NCBI GenBank assembly: GCA_029968055.1
Contig: JASCNX010000001.1
Span: forward strand, 1,240,001-1,304,000
Direction: 5' to 3'
Origin: Xenophilus aerolatus
GTDB lineage: Bacteria; Pseudomonadota; Gammaproteobacteria; Burkholderiales; Burkholderiaceae_C
Length of the DNA stretch: 64,000 nucleotides
Below the pieces are notes generated by a model that was not told the origin of the DNA, did no database searches, and saw nothing but the letters and a program-made list of their open reading frames with translations. Each line of letters starts with the position of its first letter. Positions within the stretch are counted from its first letter, which is position 1. Positions 17,289-25,595 of this stretch are shown here, piece after piece. The position numbers and the translations under genes were made by a program.

Positions 17289-17717
17289 TCAAGCGCGGGA
17301 GGCCGTCCCCAGGCGCCTGGGCGCTTCCTGGAAGCTGGCTTGGAGCAATCGGCAGCCGACGCCACCGCCGAACTTCGGCCAGTAGAAGCGGGCATTGGCG
17401 AGCTCGTAACGGCCGGCCAGAAAGGCGGCTTGCAGAGCAGCGTCCAGCTCGCTAGCCCACACCACCAACTCTTCGGCCGCTTGCCGCCACTGCAGCCGCG
17501 ACACTCGGCCGAGCGCTGGCCCATCGTCGGGCGCACCCTTAAGCTTCAGCGGCGCCGCGTAGCCTTGCGAGTCGTAAGCATGGGCCGCCCCACGCAGCAT
17601 CGCCGCGCTCAGCTCGCCAGCAGGCTCGACTCGACCGATCAGCACATACCCCATGCTGGGCCGGCCCGACAGCAGCGGCGCCCGGGCGGTGCGCGCAGAA
17701 GGTGCCGGCGTGCTCAT
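17289..17717 (-). CDS. Hypothetical phage protein
   Basis: 142 residues, beginning MSTPAPSARTARAPLLSGRP. It contains QWRQAAEELVVWASELDAAL, FLAGRYELANARFYWPKFGGG and a short basic end. Its start overlaps the tape-measure stop by 4 bp (ATGA type), so it is translationally coupled to the tail genes. It could be a tail-associated or DNA-circularisation-adjacent protein, but I do not recognise it. Confidence 0.65.
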   Translation of the reverse strand: MSTPAPSARTARAPLLSGRPSMGYVLIGRVEPAGELSAAMLRGAAHAYDSQGYAAPLKLKGAPDDGPALGRVSRLQWRQAAEELVVWASELDAALQAAFLAGRYELANARFYWPKFGGGVGCRLLQASFQEAPRRLGTASRA

Positions 17718-19783
17718 TGGCGTCGCCCCTCAAAGCCGTTCTGCGCATTGATGGCAGATGCGATTTCCCTGCCGTCGAGTTGCACGACGATGGGCCGCGC
17801 CGCGACGGCCTTGAGTTCGGTCATGGCCTGGTCCATCTTCTGCGTCATCTGCGTGATCACCTCGACCTGCTTGTCCTGGGTGGCCTTTTGAAGGCGCTCC
17901 GGCCCTTCGCCGATGCCGAGCAGACGCGGGTCGGCGAATCCCTTGCCGCGCCAGTTGGCCGGCTGCGCGGTGGCCGGCCCAGAATCGGCGGCCGACATGA
18001 TGGCCGCCGCCAGCCCGGTGTCGCCGCTCATGGCAGACAGCATCGACACGTCGCTCTTCGGAGCGAAGGCTTCCTTGTTGTTCGCCACGATGCCGGCGGC
18101 GAAGCCAGTCGCGGCGGAGCCGCCAACGGCGATGGCAGCGCCCGTGGCGCCGAGCAGCGCCGTGCCACCAGCCGCGCCCGCGGGCGCAGCGCCGGGACCA
18201 CCTGGAGCCCCGGTCCCCGGCGCTCCGGTGCCGGGACCACCAGGCACTCCTTTGGGCTTGAGCAGGTTGAGGAAGCTCATTGCCGCCAGCGACGCGGCTG
18301 CAGCCATCGCCGCCAGCTTCAGGGCCTCCAGTGCGGCAGAGGCTTTCGGATACTCGCCCGACAGCTCCGCGATCTTCACCTGGGCGTCGCCCAGCGCACC
18401 GCCGAAACCTTGCAGGGCGTCGAACTGGCGATTGAGCATCGCGTTCTCGCCCTGCTGATTCTTCATGGACGTCGTGGCCATGAGCGTCGCCTGATCGACG
18501 TCCACCCCGTCCTTGGTGTTGCGGATGTCGTCGCGCATCCGTTTGAAGCCCTCGGGGTCGTTCAGGATGCCTAGCAGCCCGAGCAGCGCCTGGCGGTCCT
18601 GCACCAGCTTGCCCACGCTCTTGCCCATCATCAGGTCGCTCATCGCTGTCAGCGTGGCGACCTGGCCGCCCTTGTCGCCCCCGTCTTGAGCTGCCTGAAG
18701 GCGCTTTTGCAGCGCCTTGTATTGGGGGTCCCTATCGGCGGTCTGCCGCATGAGGTTGATGAACGCGTCGATCGGGCTGGTGCCGCTCTCTCTCGCCTTC
18801 GCCAGCGAACCCGACAGGTCGATGCCGAGCTTCTTGGCATCCTGCGCGGTGTCGGTGCTGTTGATCTTCGCGAGGAAGTTCACCAGGTTGTTGCCGGCGC
18901 CGTTGTTGCTGCCTGCGGTCTTCGCCGCAAACTGGTTGGCCGTCAGCAGCGTGGACAGATCGCCCAGCCCCTGCATACCGAGCATATTCTTGGCAAGCGC
19001 CATCTGCTCGGGCAGCCAGTGGGCCATGTCCTTGAACTCGAACTGTCCGAGCTTGCCGGCGTTGAGTGCCATCTGCAGAGCGCCTGGCATCTGAGAGGGT
19101 GCGATGCCGAAGGTCTGCTGGGCCTTGATGGCGATGTTCGCCACATCCTGCATCTGGGCCTCGCCGGCTATGCTGAACTTGGCCATCGCCGGCAGCATCG
19201 CCATCGCATCTTTGCGGTCGGTGCCGGCTGCGATCACCGTTTTCAGGCCCAGCAGTGCGTCGTCGCGCTTCACGCCCTGCAGCGTCGCGGCGCGAATCGC
19301 CATGTCCATCTCGCGCTGGCCGGCCTGCCGGCCCTCAACTGTGTTGCGCTCGCTGTACGCGATGTTGGACAGCCGCGCCAGGTCGACCTCGTAGTCGGCC
19401 GCGCGCTGCAGCGGCTGCGCCATCACCATCTTGGCCGCCTGGAAGCCAGCGAAGGCTGATCCGACGTTCCGGGCGAGGTTCGGAATCTGTGCCAGCACGT
19501 CGCGCAGCCCGCGCGTGCGCTTGGCCGCGTTGTCGGCCTCCCTGCCGATGTTGGCGAGGTCGGTCTGCAGCTTGCCGGTGCCTGAGGTGCGGCCCAGAGC
19601 GTCGGCCGCGCGGGCGAGCCCGGTCACCTTCCCGGTGCCCTGGTCAGCCGTGGCGCCCACCTTGGCGGTGGTCTTCTCCAGTGATCCGAGCCGCTTCTCG
19701 GTCTCGTCCAGCGCCCGGCGCAGCGGCCCGACGAGCTGATCCTTGAAACTGGCTACCAGCGCAACGCGCAGATCGTCACTCAT
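17714..19783 (-). CDS. Phage tail tape measure protein
   Basis: A 689-residue tape measure protein, which sets tail length and is threaded inside the tail tube. N-terminal coiled coil (LVGPLRRALDETEKRLGSLE), a long helical body, and a central region with AMLPAMAKFSIAGEAQMQDVA typical of tape-measure cores. Hydrophobic Ala-rich helices around residues 490-510 and a Gly/Pro/Ala low-complexity linker (PGGPGTGAPGTGAPGG) follow. It sits directly after the frameshifted tail chaperone, as in Mu and lambda-type tail operons. Overlaps both neighbours by 4 bp. Confidence 0.88.
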   Translation of the reverse strand: MSDDLRVALVASFKDQLVGPLRRALDETEKRLGSLEKTTAKVGATADQGTGKVTGLARAADALGRTSGTGKLQTDLANIGREADNAAKRTRGLRDVLAQIPNLARNVGSAFAGFQAAKMVMAQPLQRAADYEVDLARLSNIAYSERNTVEGRQAGQREMDMAIRAATLQGVKRDDALLGLKTVIAAGTDRKDAMAMLPAMAKFSIAGEAQMQDVANIAIKAQQTFGIAPSQMPGALQMALNAGKLGQFEFKDMAHWLPEQMALAKNMLGMQGLGDLSTLLTANQFAAKTAGSNNGAGNNLVNFLAKINSTDTAQDAKKLGIDLSGSLAKARESGTSPIDAFINLMRQTADRDPQYKALQKRLQAAQDGGDKGGQVATLTAMSDLMMGKSVGKLVQDRQALLGLLGILNDPEGFKRMRDDIRNTKDGVDVDQATLMATTSMKNQQGENAMLNRQFDALQGFGGALGDAQVKIAELSGEYPKASAALEALKLAAMAAAASLAAMSFLNLLKPKGVPGGPGTGAPGTGAPGGPGAAPAGAAGGTALLGATGAAIAVGGSAATGFAAGIVANNKEAFAPKSDVSMLSAMSGDTGLAAAIMSAADSGPATAQPANWRGKGFADPRLLGIGEGPERLQKATQDKQVEVITQMTQKMDQAMTELKAVAARPIVVQLDGREIASAINAQNGFEGRRQ

Positions 19784-20342
19784 CGGGGGTTCCTGCCGCG
19801 ACCGAGCGCGCGGCGGCGGGCGTTGGACTTGCGGCGCATCGACACGTAGGTGGTGGGGGCGTCGGAGGTCTTTTTGCCGGTGAGCGCGCTGAGCAAGGTG
19901 GTGAGCTCGGGCACGCTCATCGCCAGCGCCTCAGCAGCGCTTATGCCGTGGCGGGCGAGGACGGCGCGACAGGCTGCCCACCATTCCAGGGCTGCCCATC
20001 GCGCCGCAATTTTTTTTCGAGCTCGGTGTTCGCCGCCTCGATCGCGTTCCAGTCGTTCGGATTGAGGTCCAGCAGCAGACCGGTCGTAATCGCCGACGCG
20101 GGCAACGTACCAAAGCGCACCAGCTGGCGGGCAAAGGTGGCGCACAGCAGCTCGATCGCGCTGGCCGAGCCCACCTCCAGCGAGGCCTCGACGTTGTCGC
20201 GCACCGTCGCCGGGCGCAGTTCGAAGTCTTGATGGCGCACGCCATCGATCACGATTCCGATAGACAGGCGACCGGTCTCTGTGAGCGACACGGCTGGAGC
20301 GAGGCCGGTGCCTGCGGGCGTAGGAGTGGAAATGCTGTTCAT
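19780..20342 (-). CDS. Tail assembly chaperone, long form made by -1 frameshift (G-T-like fusion)
   Basis: Joins the first 111 codons of the short form to 76 codons of the overlapping -1 frame, giving about 187 residues. The shift occurs on A-AAA-AAA at 20016-20010. After the slip the reading continues KKIAARWAALEWWAACRAVL and ends RRRALGRGRNPR, just overlapping the tape-measure start. In many tailed phages the chaperone is made in two forms this way, the long one binding the tape measure through its C-terminal extension. The extension has no good start of its own. Confidence 0.82.
19941..20342 (-). CDS. Tail assembly chaperone, short form (G-like)
   Basis: 133 residues ending shortly after the slippery site (QPVAPSSPATA). 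It reads as a beta/alpha domain (RLSIGIVIDGVRHQDFELRP, then DNVEASLEVGSASAIELLCA) typical of tail assembly chaperones that coat the tape measure before tube polymerisation. Located just before the tape measure gene, the standard position. The start at 20342 follows the upstream gene by 8 bp. Confidence 0.78.
   Translation of the reverse strand: MNSISTPTPAGTGLAPAVSLTETGRLSIGIVIDGVRHQDFELRPATVRDNVEASLEVGSASAIELLCATFARQLVRFGTLPASAITTGLLLDLNPNDWNAIEAANTELEKKLRRDGQPWNGGQPVAPSSPATA
20010..20017 (-). promoter_or_regulatory. Programmed -1 ribosomal frameshift site
   Basis: A run of eight A on the minus strand. Read in the chaperone frame it is GA A-AAA-AAA TTG, an ideal heptamer for simultaneous -1 slippage. 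The 0-frame ends 22 codons later, while the -1 frame stays open to the tape measure start. Confidence 0.82.
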
Positions 20343-20350
20343 GGCGATCC

Positions 20351-21289
20351 TCAGGCGAACTCGAAGCCGACGAAAGGCGACAGGTCGGGCTGGATGGCTT
20401 CGTTCATCGCCATCCGCACCATCTCACCCGACATGACCATGCCCCGACCGGCGGCGGCCTGACCGCGCAGCGCATGGGCGGCGTCCACGAAATGGAAGGA
20501 CTGGCCGAGCACCGGCAGGTATTTCTCGGTTGCACCGGCGCCGATGGAAACACTCAGCGTCTCCACGTAGCTGCCCAGCGCATCCACCTGGCTCGCGTCG
20601 TGGGCCACGGCCGCGACGGTGGCTTCTGCCTTGCGCTCTTGCTGCTCGGCGTCGCGCAGGGCCTGCGCCGCCTGCATGGACCGGTCGGCCAGGTCGGCCA
20701 CGATCGCCTGCTGTGCCTCCTGCATAAGCACCAGCGGGGCGCGCTCTTCCTGGGCCAACGCACGCGCCTGGGCATCCGAGCGGCGCGCGTCGATGAGTTG
20801 GCGCGCCGCCTTGCGTTGCAGTTCAGCGTCGCTGCCCAGCATCGACGCGTCGAACTCGGCCTGCGCATGCGCGAGCGCAGCGCCGTCCGGCGACGCAACG
20901 GCCGCGAGCTGCTCTGCCAGCCCGGCCGACTTGGTACGTGCTGCAGCGAGCGCCGCCTCTGCCTGCGCAGCGGAGTCCTCAGCGGCCTTGCGGGCGGCCT
21001 TTGCTGCCTTCAGCATGGCTGCGCCAGCCGCCTTGCTGCGCTCGATCGCTGTGTCAGCTTGCATGACCTGGTCGCGCAGGATCATGTGATAGTAGAAGGC
21101 GGAAGCCAGCGAAAACAGAGCCTTCGCCTCGCGCCGCTCCGCGCCTGGTCCTGCGCCGTCACTGTGTGCCTGCAGCCTGGTGAGCAGGGCTTCGGCCTCG
21201 GAGGTGGAGCGAGTCGCCTCCAACAGATCGCCCGAAAGGCCCTCGGGAATCACGAGCGGGGCGAGTTTGAAGATGGTTTGGTACGTCAT
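20351..21289 (-). CDS. Hypothetical phage protein, Ala-rich coiled coil
   Basis: 312 residues starting MTYQTIFKLAPLVIPEGLSG. The middle, about residues 70-230, is one long Ala/Glu/Lys/Arg heptad-rich helix (for example KAAKAARKAAEDSAAQAEAA), and the C-terminus reads GQAAAGRGMVMSGEMVRMAM then LSPFVGFEFA. It could be a structural or scaffold-like phage protein. No catalytic motif is visible. Stop lies 8 bp before the chaperone start. Confidence 0.65.
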   Translation of the reverse strand: MTYQTIFKLAPLVIPEGLSGDLLEATRSTSEAEALLTRLQAHSDGAGPGAERREAKALFSLASAFYYHMILRDQVMQADTAIERSKAAGAAMLKAAKAARKAAEDSAAQAEAALAAARTKSAGLAEQLAAVASPDGAALAHAQAEFDASMLGSDAELQRKAARQLIDARRSDAQARALAQEERAPLVLMQEAQQAIVADLADRSMQAAQALRDAEQQERKAEATVAAVAHDASQVDALGSYVETLSVSIGAGATEKYLPVLGQSFHFVDAAHALRGQAAAGRGMVMSGEMVRMAMNEAIQPDLSPFVGFEFA

Positions 21290-21296
21290 TGGGGAC

Positions 21297-22304
21297 TCAG
21301 CAGGTGGTGGAAGTGCACGGGGTTGAAGTCGGGGCAGCGGCCGGGTTCGTCGGCGCCGTGGCGGGGGCGGCCGCATCGAGGAGGGCCAGCTCGGGCAGGC
21401 AGACCGCCTGGACCATGTCAGCGCGGGCGAGGCCGCCCAGGACCACGGGGCCTCGATCCCCCATGCCGCTGATGATGTTGCTGCGCTTGAGGGCTCGCTC
21501 GCCGCAGCTCGTGTAGAACTCGGCCTCCTCAAAGCGCCACGGCCACGAGCGGCGTTCGCACTGGCGAATCGCCTGCGTCGCGCGCAGGTGGGCGCAGATC
21601 GCTGCGTTGATCGCGGCGTCGTATTCGATCAGCGCGAGTTCCGCCCGCAGATGCCGGAGTTCTTCCTGGGCTTCCTGCGCGTGTTCGGTGGCCCGTACGA
21701 CAGCTTCGCTGGCCTTCGCTTCCAGGCGGCGCAGCTCGACCATGAGCAAGTCGCCAGGTCCGAGGGCCCCCTGTCGATGGTTGGAAACGGCCGCGTCACG
21801 CTCTTCGATCCCCCGCCACATCCTTTCGGAGGCCGCCATCTGCTCGGAAAAGGTGGCGCCCTCGGCCACGGCCTTCTCCAGAGCAGAGCGCGCGGCCTGG
21901 ACCGCCGCATCGTGCTCGGTCAGATCGAGCTGGAGCTTGAGCCGCAGCTCATCAATGCGGCCTTCCACGTCGGCGAGGTTGGCCAGCGCGGCCGCGCGCA
22001 CATCGCGCGCGGCATCCAAACCGCTCAGGGCTTGGGCACACTGCTCCATTACATCGGCGTGCTGCTTTGCCACCTTGGCGTGCACCGCGGCCACATGGTC
22101 CCGCAGATCGTGGTACTTCGACAGTCGATGGAGCACGTCGAGCTGGCGCTCGATGAGGCTGTTGCTATCGAAGACGCGGGTGGGCCGCTTGGCGCGCAGG
22201 GCAGCGTCCAGCGTGACCACGTTGCCGGCGCAGCCCATCGCGTGTGCAGTGGCCGATTCATCCGCGGGCGGAAGGGGAAGGAAGGCGGTTGCGTCGATCA
22301 GCAT
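21297..22304 (-). CDS. Hypothetical phage protein, coiled-coil
   Basis: 335 residues, MLIDATAFLPLPPADESATA at the start. A long predicted coiled coil spans about residues 60-240 (LADVEGRIDELRLKLQLDLT, ELRHLRAELALIEYDAAINA), and it ends in a Thr/Pro/Ala tail. Adjacent coiled-coil gene 20351-21289 is similarly built, so both may be parts of one structure. No family recognised. Gap to the next gene is only 7 bp. Confidence 0.62.
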   Translation of the reverse strand: MLIDATAFLPLPPADESATAHAMGCAGNVVTLDAALRAKRPTRVFDSNSLIERQLDVLHRLSKYHDLRDHVAAVHAKVAKQHADVMEQCAQALSGLDAARDVRAAALANLADVEGRIDELRLKLQLDLTEHDAAVQAARSALEKAVAEGATFSEQMAASERMWRGIEERDAAVSNHRQGALGPGDLLMVELRRLEAKASEAVVRATEHAQEAQEELRHLRAELALIEYDAAINAAICAHLRATQAIRQCERRSWPWRFEEAEFYTSCGERALKRSNIISGMGDRGPVVLGGLARADMVQAVCLPELALLDAAAPATAPTNPAAAPTSTPCTSTTC

Positions 22305-22309
22305 CTGAA

Positions 22310-22603
22310 TCAGCGGCGGAGGTGACAGGAGTTGGCCACCGAGCTGTATGCCAGCATGGCGAGGCTGAGCACACCTCGCCTGGGAGCGCTCATTGAAGGT
22401 TGCAACTCGTAGGCGAGAGTCAGGAGCCGGTCGATCTCCGCTGTGATGGCTTTGGAGGCGATCTCTTTTGCTTCGAACCGCCCACCGGCGCAGAGCGCGC
22501 GGCGCACCGGCGCCACAGCGCCGAACGCCAGCGCGTCCGCGGTGGCATGAGGTTGCCCGGCGGCCAGGACCGCGAAGCGACTGCGGGAAAGATCAGCCGA
22601 CAC
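22310..22603 (-). CDS. Hypothetical phage protein, 97 residues
   Basis: Reads MSADLSRSRFAVLAAGQPHA, a short Ala-rich helix region, and ends LSLAMLAYSSVANSCHLRR. No motif recognised. It lies 2 bp after the preceding gene's stop and 5 bp before the next start, clearly part of the same operon. Confidence 0.55.
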   Translation of the reverse strand: MSADLSRSRFAVLAAGQPHATADALAFGAVAPVRRALCAGGRFEAKEIASKAITAEIDRLLTLAYELQPSMSAPRRGVLSLAMLAYSSVANSCHLRR

Positions 22604-22605
22604 TG

Positions 22606-23085
22606 TCAGGCCTCCTTCTTCATGAGGCGATACGCGTAGGAGCGGCTGACGCCGAACTCCATTGCGAGCAAAGTGGCTACCTCATTCCTGAGTGCTCCCT
22701 CCCGCTGACCGCGACCTGCTGACAACTCGACGTAGAGCGAGTCAGCCTTGCTCTGAAGCAGCTTGTCGCGGCGCCGAATGCGGATGTTCTTGAGGCTGGG
22801 GAAATAGGCCCGGGTGTCGTGGTACCTCTGCAGGAAGCGGTCGTAGCTGGGGCCGCTGAGCAGATCGCGCAAGCGGCTACGCAGATGCGTCTCTTTATAG
22901 GGCCGCGCCAGCGAACGGCCCTCGGACTCCATCGCAGGGATTTCCAGCTCCAGACCTGGGAAGGCAGTGCACAAGGCAACGGCTTCTTCAACCTCCACTA
23001 CACCGATGAGCTCGCCAAAAGCGGTGCCGCCGAGGGCGCATTCCTCTGCGGTCAAGTTGTCTAGCGGGATTTCGTGGAGTCTCAA
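22606..23085 (-). CDS. Phage protein with C-terminal helix-turn-helix, possible late regulator
   Basis: 159 residues. The C-terminus, NEVATLLAMEFGVSRSYAYR then LMKKEA, has the spacing of a helix-turn-helix (AxxFGVSxxYxxRL). The N-terminal part (RLHEIPLDNLTAEECALGGT) is not recognised; the middle is rich in Arg/Lys (KNIRIRRRDKLLQ). It is the first gene of the late block, right after the 600-bp gap, where a regulator would be expected. It could instead be a small-terminase-like DNA-binding protein. Function is inferred from position and motif only. Confidence 0.5.
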   Translation of the reverse strand: MRLHEIPLDNLTAEECALGGTAFGELIGVVEVEEAVALCTAFPGLELEIPAMESEGRSLARPYKETHLRSRLRDLLSGPSYDRFLQRYHDTRAYFPSLKNIRIRRRDKLLQSKADSLYVELSAGRGQREGALRNEVATLLAMEFGVSRSYAYRLMKKEA

Positions 23086-23704
23086 GCGTCACCTTGTGTG
23101 CAACCAAAAGAAGGTGTCGGGCGACGACCATCGCTGCGCTGGCGCTCGCGTGGCGCTCCGGCGACTGGCCTCTTAGGAGTTGCAGCTCCTCAGCCGCCAA
23201 GCACAGCGAAGTGCCGCCCGACCAGGGTGACTTTCTTCACTTCTCACGCCAAAGAACAGCATGACGGCGGTCACGAAATGGCCGCTGCACGCAAGGTGCG
23301 GCTGCCCCAGCATGCAGTGCGAAGGCTGGGCAAGAGCGCCAGGCTGGAAATTCAGCCCTGTAGGCGTTTTTGCCCCGAGAGGAGGGGTACGGCCCGGCCT
23401 GAATGTTTGAAGAAGCACTTAACCCGTCAAATCGCCTGGAATCGGCATCTACGCGTCGACCTGTCAGGCAATGAGCCGGTCGCGGTCGGGAAATCGGGGT
23501 TTTGGGCCGTTTTTCGGCCCGACCGCTACCCACCCCTGGGTCACGATGTTTGAAGAAACACCTAAGGCCTCAAAACGCCCCAGCGAGGCACGTCCGGACG
23601 GGCGCGAGCGTCGACGCGGCGACGATCAGGGCCAAAACACGCCAGTCCAGGGCTTCCTACGCGTGTGCCCCCTCGCTATCGAAAGTCCAGTAAAGCCGAG
23701 TGGG
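23086..23704. other. Non-coding region between early and late phage blocks, with direct repeats
   Basis: 619 bp without a supportable gene. Two copies of ATGTTTGAAGAARCACYTAA start at 23403 and 23546, spaced 143 bp, each followed by a partly conserved YTCAAA. A GGGCCG-TTTTT-CGGCCC hairpin lies at 23504-23520. The repeats are candidates for sites bound by a phage regulator or for a promoter element of the late block, which begins here. Confidence 0.55.
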
Positions 23705-24496
23705 CTAGATGAGCGAGGCTTGACGCATCACGTCCTCCGGCGCCGTGGCGGACCGGAGCAGACCGATGATGATGAAGGTGCGCGGGTGCGCCTTCATCGT
23801 ACCCATCACGAAGTGGAGGTTTCGCGTGGGGATGTGCTGCTCGTACTCCTGCTGCAGCACGTCGAGCGCCTGAGCGCCGTATCGCAGCCGGTAGGCGAAG
23901 TAGGCTGCCTGCACCTCCCAGTCGTGGATCTTCATGTCGTGGGCAACGCCGGCGCACGTGAACTTGTAGCTGAACTCGTACTCGATGGTGAGGGCCGGCA
24001 ACGCTGCTTGCTCGATCAGCGACACCTGCTGAAAGAGCGCCTTCAGGGCGGTATCGTCGGCGGAGGCCTGCGACAGCTTGCGCGCTCGGAACTTCACCGA
24101 ACCGGGGTCGGGCCTGATGATGCCGAGGCTACGGCTGCTGCCTTGGTTTTCTTGCCTGAGTGCGACCAGCGACTGCGCCACGTGCGGCGCCCACATCCGG
24201 ACGCGCTGCGCCTCGTCGGTCTGGGCGCGCCCTTGCACGATGCAGATGGTGTCCTCGTTGATGTGCCGGCTTTCCGGCCGGTGATCGTCTGGGGAGCGCT
24301 TGCCTTCGAACTCGATGACGTCCCAGCGGTTGAACTGCTTGCTGGCAGGCAGGTGCCGATATCGGATCGGATAAAGCCTCAGGAACTCGCCGCTGGTCGT
24401 GATGCCAGCGCAGCACACCGTCTCGTCGTACTTCTGACTAGGCTGCGGGTACGCCTTCACCAGCACCAGCGCGCGCTCTTTGACCGGCAATGCCAT
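23705..24496 (-). CDS. Putative dual OB-fold protein partnered with DUF488
   Basis: 263 residues beginning MALPVKERALVLVKAYPQPS and QKYDETVCCAGITTSGEFLR, then LYPIRYRHLPASKQFNRWDV and IEFEGKRSPDDHRPESRH. The alternating beta pattern and the 'FLRLYPIRYR...F.RWD.IEF' phrase fit the dual OB-fold proteins that are repeatedly encoded beside DUF488 proteins. OB folds usually bind nucleic acid. Its start overlaps the DUF488 gene by 59 bp, strong evidence for coupled synthesis. Recognition is from memory of the pairing and is moderate; a nuclease or modification role is speculation. Confidence 0.6.
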   Translation of the reverse strand: MALPVKERALVLVKAYPQPSQKYDETVCCAGITTSGEFLRLYPIRYRHLPASKQFNRWDVIEFEGKRSPDDHRPESRHINEDTICIVQGRAQTDEAQRVRMWAPHVAQSLVALRQENQGSSRSLGIIRPDPGSVKFRARKLSQASADDTALKALFQQVSLIEQAALPALTIEYEFSYKFTCAGVAHDMKIHDWEVQAAYFAYRLRYGAQALDVLQQEYEQHIPTRNLHFVMGTMKAHPRTFIIIGLLRSATAPEDVMRQASLI

Positions 24497-24932
24497 CCTT
24501 CACCCCCAGATGTCTCGTCTTGAGTTGTGTGAGCGACTCCAGCTGCTTGGCCACAATGCTCCGGTGGCAGGTAGCTGGATCGCGTTCGAAACACATCAGC
24601 GCCACGCGGCCGTCGAGTTCCGCGGCGAGCTTTCGCAGCAGCGGGCGCTGTGACTTGAGATAGGTGGTGAAGGCATCGAAGAACTGGTCGTAGTCCCGGT
24701 CTTCGTGCAGTTGGTGACGGATGGCCTTTGGCGAGCCGAGGTCGCGCTCATGGCGGTACTCAATGCCTTCGGCTTCCAGAGCCTCGGCCAGCGCGCGCTT
24801 GGAGAAGCCCTTGCGGCGAGAGATGGGCAACTCGCGCACATCCAGCAATGTGGTCACCGAGGCCGCTTTGAGCGTCTCGATGAAATCCTGCAGGCTGGCA
24901 CCCTCATAGCCAATCGTCAGCAGGCCGCGCAT
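24438..24932 (-). CDS. DUF488 family protein
   Basis: 164 residues with the DUF488 pattern: LLTIGYEGASLQDFIETLKA at the start, LLDVRELPISRRKGFSKRAL near residues 30-50, IEYRHERDLGSPKAIRHQL, and ALMCFERDPATCHRSIVA near residue 120. The conserved Cys/His (CFERDP..CHR) suggest an active or metal site. DUF488 proteins are of unproven function and often occur in mobile or defence-related contexts. Here it lies between the phage transposition genes and the late block, overlapping the OB-fold partner. Possibly phage cargo acting on DNA or RNA; not established. Confidence 0.78.
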   Translation of the reverse strand: MRGLLTIGYEGASLQDFIETLKAASVTTLLDVRELPISRRKGFSKRALAEALEAEGIEYRHERDLGSPKAIRHQLHEDRDYDQFFDAFTTYLKSQRPLLRKLAAELDGRVALMCFERDPATCHRSIVAKQLESLTQLKTRHLGVKDGIAGQRARAGAGEGVPAA

Positions 24933-25004
24933 CGTTCCGTCCGTTCATTTGATGCGCGGATCATAGCGTGCCGAGGGTGGGCCTGCGGCCGTTGGCCGCC
25001 GACC

Positions 25005-25595
25005 TCAATCGGCTGGCGCGCCCGTGTTGCGATCGAATACCTGTTTGTGCCGCGTGATAGCGGGCGCGTGGGCGCCGGTGTCGCGCACGAGTCGGTACCG
25101 GCCGGCCTTCCCAGGCTTCGGAGCGATCACCGCACGGAAGTAGCCGGCGCGAGCGAGGGCGCGCACATAGGTAGCTGCGGTCAGCGGTGCGATGGGGTGG
25201 GCATCGGTGCTGGCCGCGCGCTGCACTTCGTGCCAATCGAACTCACGCAACACCTTCATGGCCCGCCACATTGCGAGCGTTGCGATGCCCTGCGAGACAC
25301 GCTCGCCCTGCCGGTTGACGCGCGGCGCCTGGAAGGCATCCCGGACGAGTCGATAGGTCTGCTCGACATACTTGCCGTTGTCGCCCTTCGTTCGATGGGC
25401 CTCGACCACGCTCAGATGCCCGGCGTTGACCAGCCACTGCACATAGGACAGGCAGGCGCGCATCGGGACCAACGGCTCTGTGTGGTCCTGAACCTGCATC
25501 GTGGTGAAGGTGCGCAGCGTGCGGATGGCACGCCAGATACGATCGCGCGGCGTCATGTTGCCGGCCATCTCCTTCTCGATGGGACTGCGTGCCAT
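25005..25595 (-). CDS. Phage winged-helix-like protein coupled to the MuB-like gene
   Basis: 196 residues from the ATG at 25595, which overlaps the MuB-like stop (TGATG), so it is coupled. Two similar segments are seen: DRIWRAIRTLRTFTTMQVQD with LSYVQWLVNAGHLSVVE, and MWRAMKVLREFDWHEVQRAA with ATYVRALARAGYFRAVIAPK. They look like tandem winged-helix repeats. The longer ORF from 25685 overlaps MuB and is rejected. Such a gene commonly follows B in Mu-like phages; a role in transposition control or DNA binding is inferred. Confidence 0.65.
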   Translation of the reverse strand: MARSPIEKEMAGNMTPRDRIWRAIRTLRTFTTMQVQDHTEPLVPMRACLSYVQWLVNAGHLSVVEAHRTKGDNGKYVEQTYRLVRDAFQAPRVNRQGERVSQGIATLAMWRAMKVLREFDWHEVQRAASTDAHPIAPLTAATYVRALARAGYFRAVIAPKPGKAGRYRLVRDTGAHAPAITRHKQVFDRNTGAPAD

